From an uncultured Spartobacteria bacterium (GTDB lineage: Bacteria > Verrucomicrobiota > Verrucomicrobiia > Chthoniobacterales > UBA6821): a DNA stretch of 26,308 nt. Made by a program: the position numbers and the translations under genes. The DNA lies in the NCBI GenBank assembly GCA_903831635.1, contig CAIKYN010000187.1, forward strand, positions 1-26,308. The letters run 5' to 3'. The notes below the pieces were generated by a model. The model searched no databases, was not told the DNA's origin, and saw nothing but the letters and a program-made list of their open reading frames with translations. Of this stretch, positions 24,979 to 26,308 are shown one piece after another. Each line of letters opens with the position of its first letter. Position 1 is the stretch's first letter.

Positions 24979-26304
24979 ATGAACAAAGCCCATAGCCAAG
25001 GCATTAGTCTGTTGACCTGCCTCTCGTTGGTCACGGCGACGATGGTCGGTACTGGAGTCTACACGAGTCTGGGGTTCCAGTTGCAGGATCTCCGGAGTGG
25101 ATTCTCCATCCTCTGCCTCTGGATTCTTGGCGGACTCATCTCTCTCTGCGGGGCGCTCTCCTATGCGGAGATTGCAGCCAGGATTCCCCGATCCGGCGGT
25201 GAATACACTTACCTCTCTGAGATCTACCATCCGTCGCTGGGATTCATGGCTGCCTGCGTTTCCCTGATTGCGGGATTCGCGGCGCCAATCTCACTCTCGG
25301 CCATCGCCTTCGGCACCTACCTGCATGCGGCACTCCCCATCTGTCCAATCCGCCTTTCAACTCTCAGCGCCGTGGTGCTGATCTCGCTGGTTCATCTCAG
25401 ATCGCTGAAAACCAGTTCACTGCTTCAGAACGTCATGACCGGCCTGAAATTCCTGCTCGTCGGTCTTTTCATCACGGCAGGAATCGGAAGCGTCATCCTG
25501 CATCCCCATGCCCTGAATCTCCTGCTGCCTCAGCAGGGATCGCTGAGTGCGCTCTGCAGGCCCACTTCCGGAATCGCACTGCTCTTTGTCCTCTATGCCT
25601 ACTCGGGATGGAACGCCGTGACCTATCTTGCAGGAGAGGTGAAGAGCCCCCGAAGGACCGTCGGTCTCTCGCTCGTGATCGGCACTCTGGCCGTTACGCT
25701 CTTCTATGTGGTGCTCAATGCCGTCTTTCTCACGGCTGCACCGGAGAATGAGCTGCGCGGCGTGTTGAATGTGGGAAGTGTCGCTGCAACTCACCTGATC
25801 GGGCCTGTGGGGGGGCGTATCATGTCGGGGATCATCTCCCTTGGTCTCCTTGCTTCCATCAGCGCCATGATCTGGGCGGGTCCCCGGGTGACGCAGCGTG
25901 TCGGCGAGGATTACCCGCTGTTGGGAATGCTGGCCAAGACCAGCGAAGGGATTCCGGCGCGAGCGATCCTGCTGCAATTGGCGCTCGTGCTTGGACTGAT
26001 CGCTTTCGGCACCTTCGAGACAGTCCTGGTCTTTGCACAGATTCCGCTTCTGCTCTGCCTGATGCTTGGCGTGATCGGCCTGATGGTACTCCGTAAAAGA
26101 AATCCTCATCTTCAAATGCTCAGAGACGAAGCTTCCTTCACCTGTCCGCTCTATCCGCTGCCACCAATCATTTTCCTGATCTGCTCGGGCGCTGGGTTGC
26201 TGTACTCGGTGATCACAAAGCCCTGGATTGCCCTTGCAGGCGGCATGCTTATGCTGCTCCCTCTCATCCTTCATCGATGGATTTCTCCAGGCTCTCATCA
26301 TTGA
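24979..26304 (+). CDS. APC-family amino acid permease
   Basis: A 441-residue polytopic inner-membrane transporter with about twelve hydrophobic helices. The first helix carries the broken-helix substrate motif of the amino acid-polyamine-organocation family (ATMVGTGVYTSLGF, about 20-33). The loop after helix 2 contains the family word SYAEIAARIPRSGGEYTYL (about 61-79), and helix 6 has YAYSGWNAVTYLAGE. It probably imports or exchanges an amino acid; the substrate is not evident. The length is normal and the stop lies four bases inside the window, so the gene is complete. AAGGG lies about 14 bases before the ATG, which is far for a ribosome site. It is preceded by an inverted repeat and looks separately transcribed. 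Confidence 0.92.
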   Translation: MNKAHSQGISLLTCLSLVTATMVGTGVYTSLGFQLQDLRSGFSILCLWILGGLISLCGALSYAEIAARIPRSGGEYTYLSEIYHPSLGFMAACVSLIAGFAAPISLSAIAFGTYLHAALPICPIRLSTLSAVVLISLVHLRSLKTSSLLQNVMTGLKFLLVGLFITAGIGSVILHPHALNLLLPQQGSLSALCRPTSGIALLFVLYAYSGWNAVTYLAGEVKSPRRTVGLSLVIGTLAVTLFYVVLNAVFLTAAPENELRGVLNVGSVAATHLIGPVGGRIMSGIISLGLLASISAMIWAGPRVTQRVGEDYPLLGMLAKTSEGIPARAILLQLALVLGLIAFGTFETVLVFAQIPLLLCLMLGVIGLMVLRKRNPHLQMLRDEASFTCPLYPLPPIIFLICSGAGLLYSVITKPWIALAGGMLMLLPLILHRWISPGSHH

Positions 26305-26308
26305 TTCG

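Noticed and set aside
25417..26301. A 294-codon minus-strand frame opposite the APC permease.
   Set aside because: A shadow of the permease: highly polar with His/Gln/Glu-rich sequence, as expected from the complement of a hydrophobic gene.

Overview
The window looks like chromosomal DNA from a Gram-negative, envelope-rich bacterium. Outer-membrane-type lipoproteins, L,D-transpeptidases, an AlgI/AlgJ-type O-acetylation set and the mixture of families suggest the Verrucomicrobia (Spartobacteria-like) or a relative. That placement is inference: there is no rRNA or other marker here. No tRNA, rRNA, CRISPR array, integrase or transposase was seen.

Left part (1-7360), metabolic. On the minus strand an aldo/keto reductase of the YghZ type is followed, with a 4-base ATGA overlap, by an MFS transporter that runs off the left edge. 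Divergent to them is a complete 1529-residue glutamate synthase large subunit (gltB), without an adjacent gltD. A 219-bp gap with a near-perfect long inverted repeat separates it from a small tandem-ACT-domain protein.

Centre left (7488-14997, minus strand). Seven tightly spaced genes look like one cell-envelope operon. In transcription order: a PEGA-domain protein with an LpoB/CsgG-like region; a CsgG-like secreted protein with a FlgT_C-like end; a COG3014-like lipoprotein; a YcfL-like (DUF1425) protein; an LpoB-like lipoprotein; an L,D-transpeptidase; and a secreted Gly/Tyr-rich protein with 64-residue tandem repeats. In enterobacteria YcfL and LpoB are neighbours and LpoB activates the peptidoglycan synthase PBP1B. 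Here the pair sits with a peptidoglycan cross-linking enzyme, so peptidoglycan/outer-membrane coordination is the likely theme.

Centre right (15196-24266). A small secreted protein and a membrane coiled-coil zinc-ribbon protein lie before an acyl-transfer cluster. The cluster has two SGNH-hydrolase-like exported proteins coupled by TAATG, an AlgJ/AlgX-like SGNH protein on the opposite strand, an AlgI-type MBOAT acyltransferase, a second AlgJ/AlgX-like protein with an extra C-terminal module, and a second L,D-transpeptidase. One MBOAT with four SGNH-type partners suggests O-acetylation, or removal of acetyl groups, on an exported polysaccharide or on the wall itself. No glycosyltransferase or polymer synthase is present, so the substrate is unknown.

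Two non-obvious links tie these blocks together. (a) The two L,D-transpeptidases share a helical motif of about 38 residues, placed before the catalytic domain in one and after it in the other. (b) The first SGNH protein and the second AlgJ-like protein appear to share a C-terminal beta-type module. Right end (24404-26304): a DUF2721 membrane protein and an APC-family amino-acid transporter.

Many starts here lack a recognisable Shine-Dalgarno sequence. Two genes, at 9134 and 23457, have clear ones, and these decide their starts.
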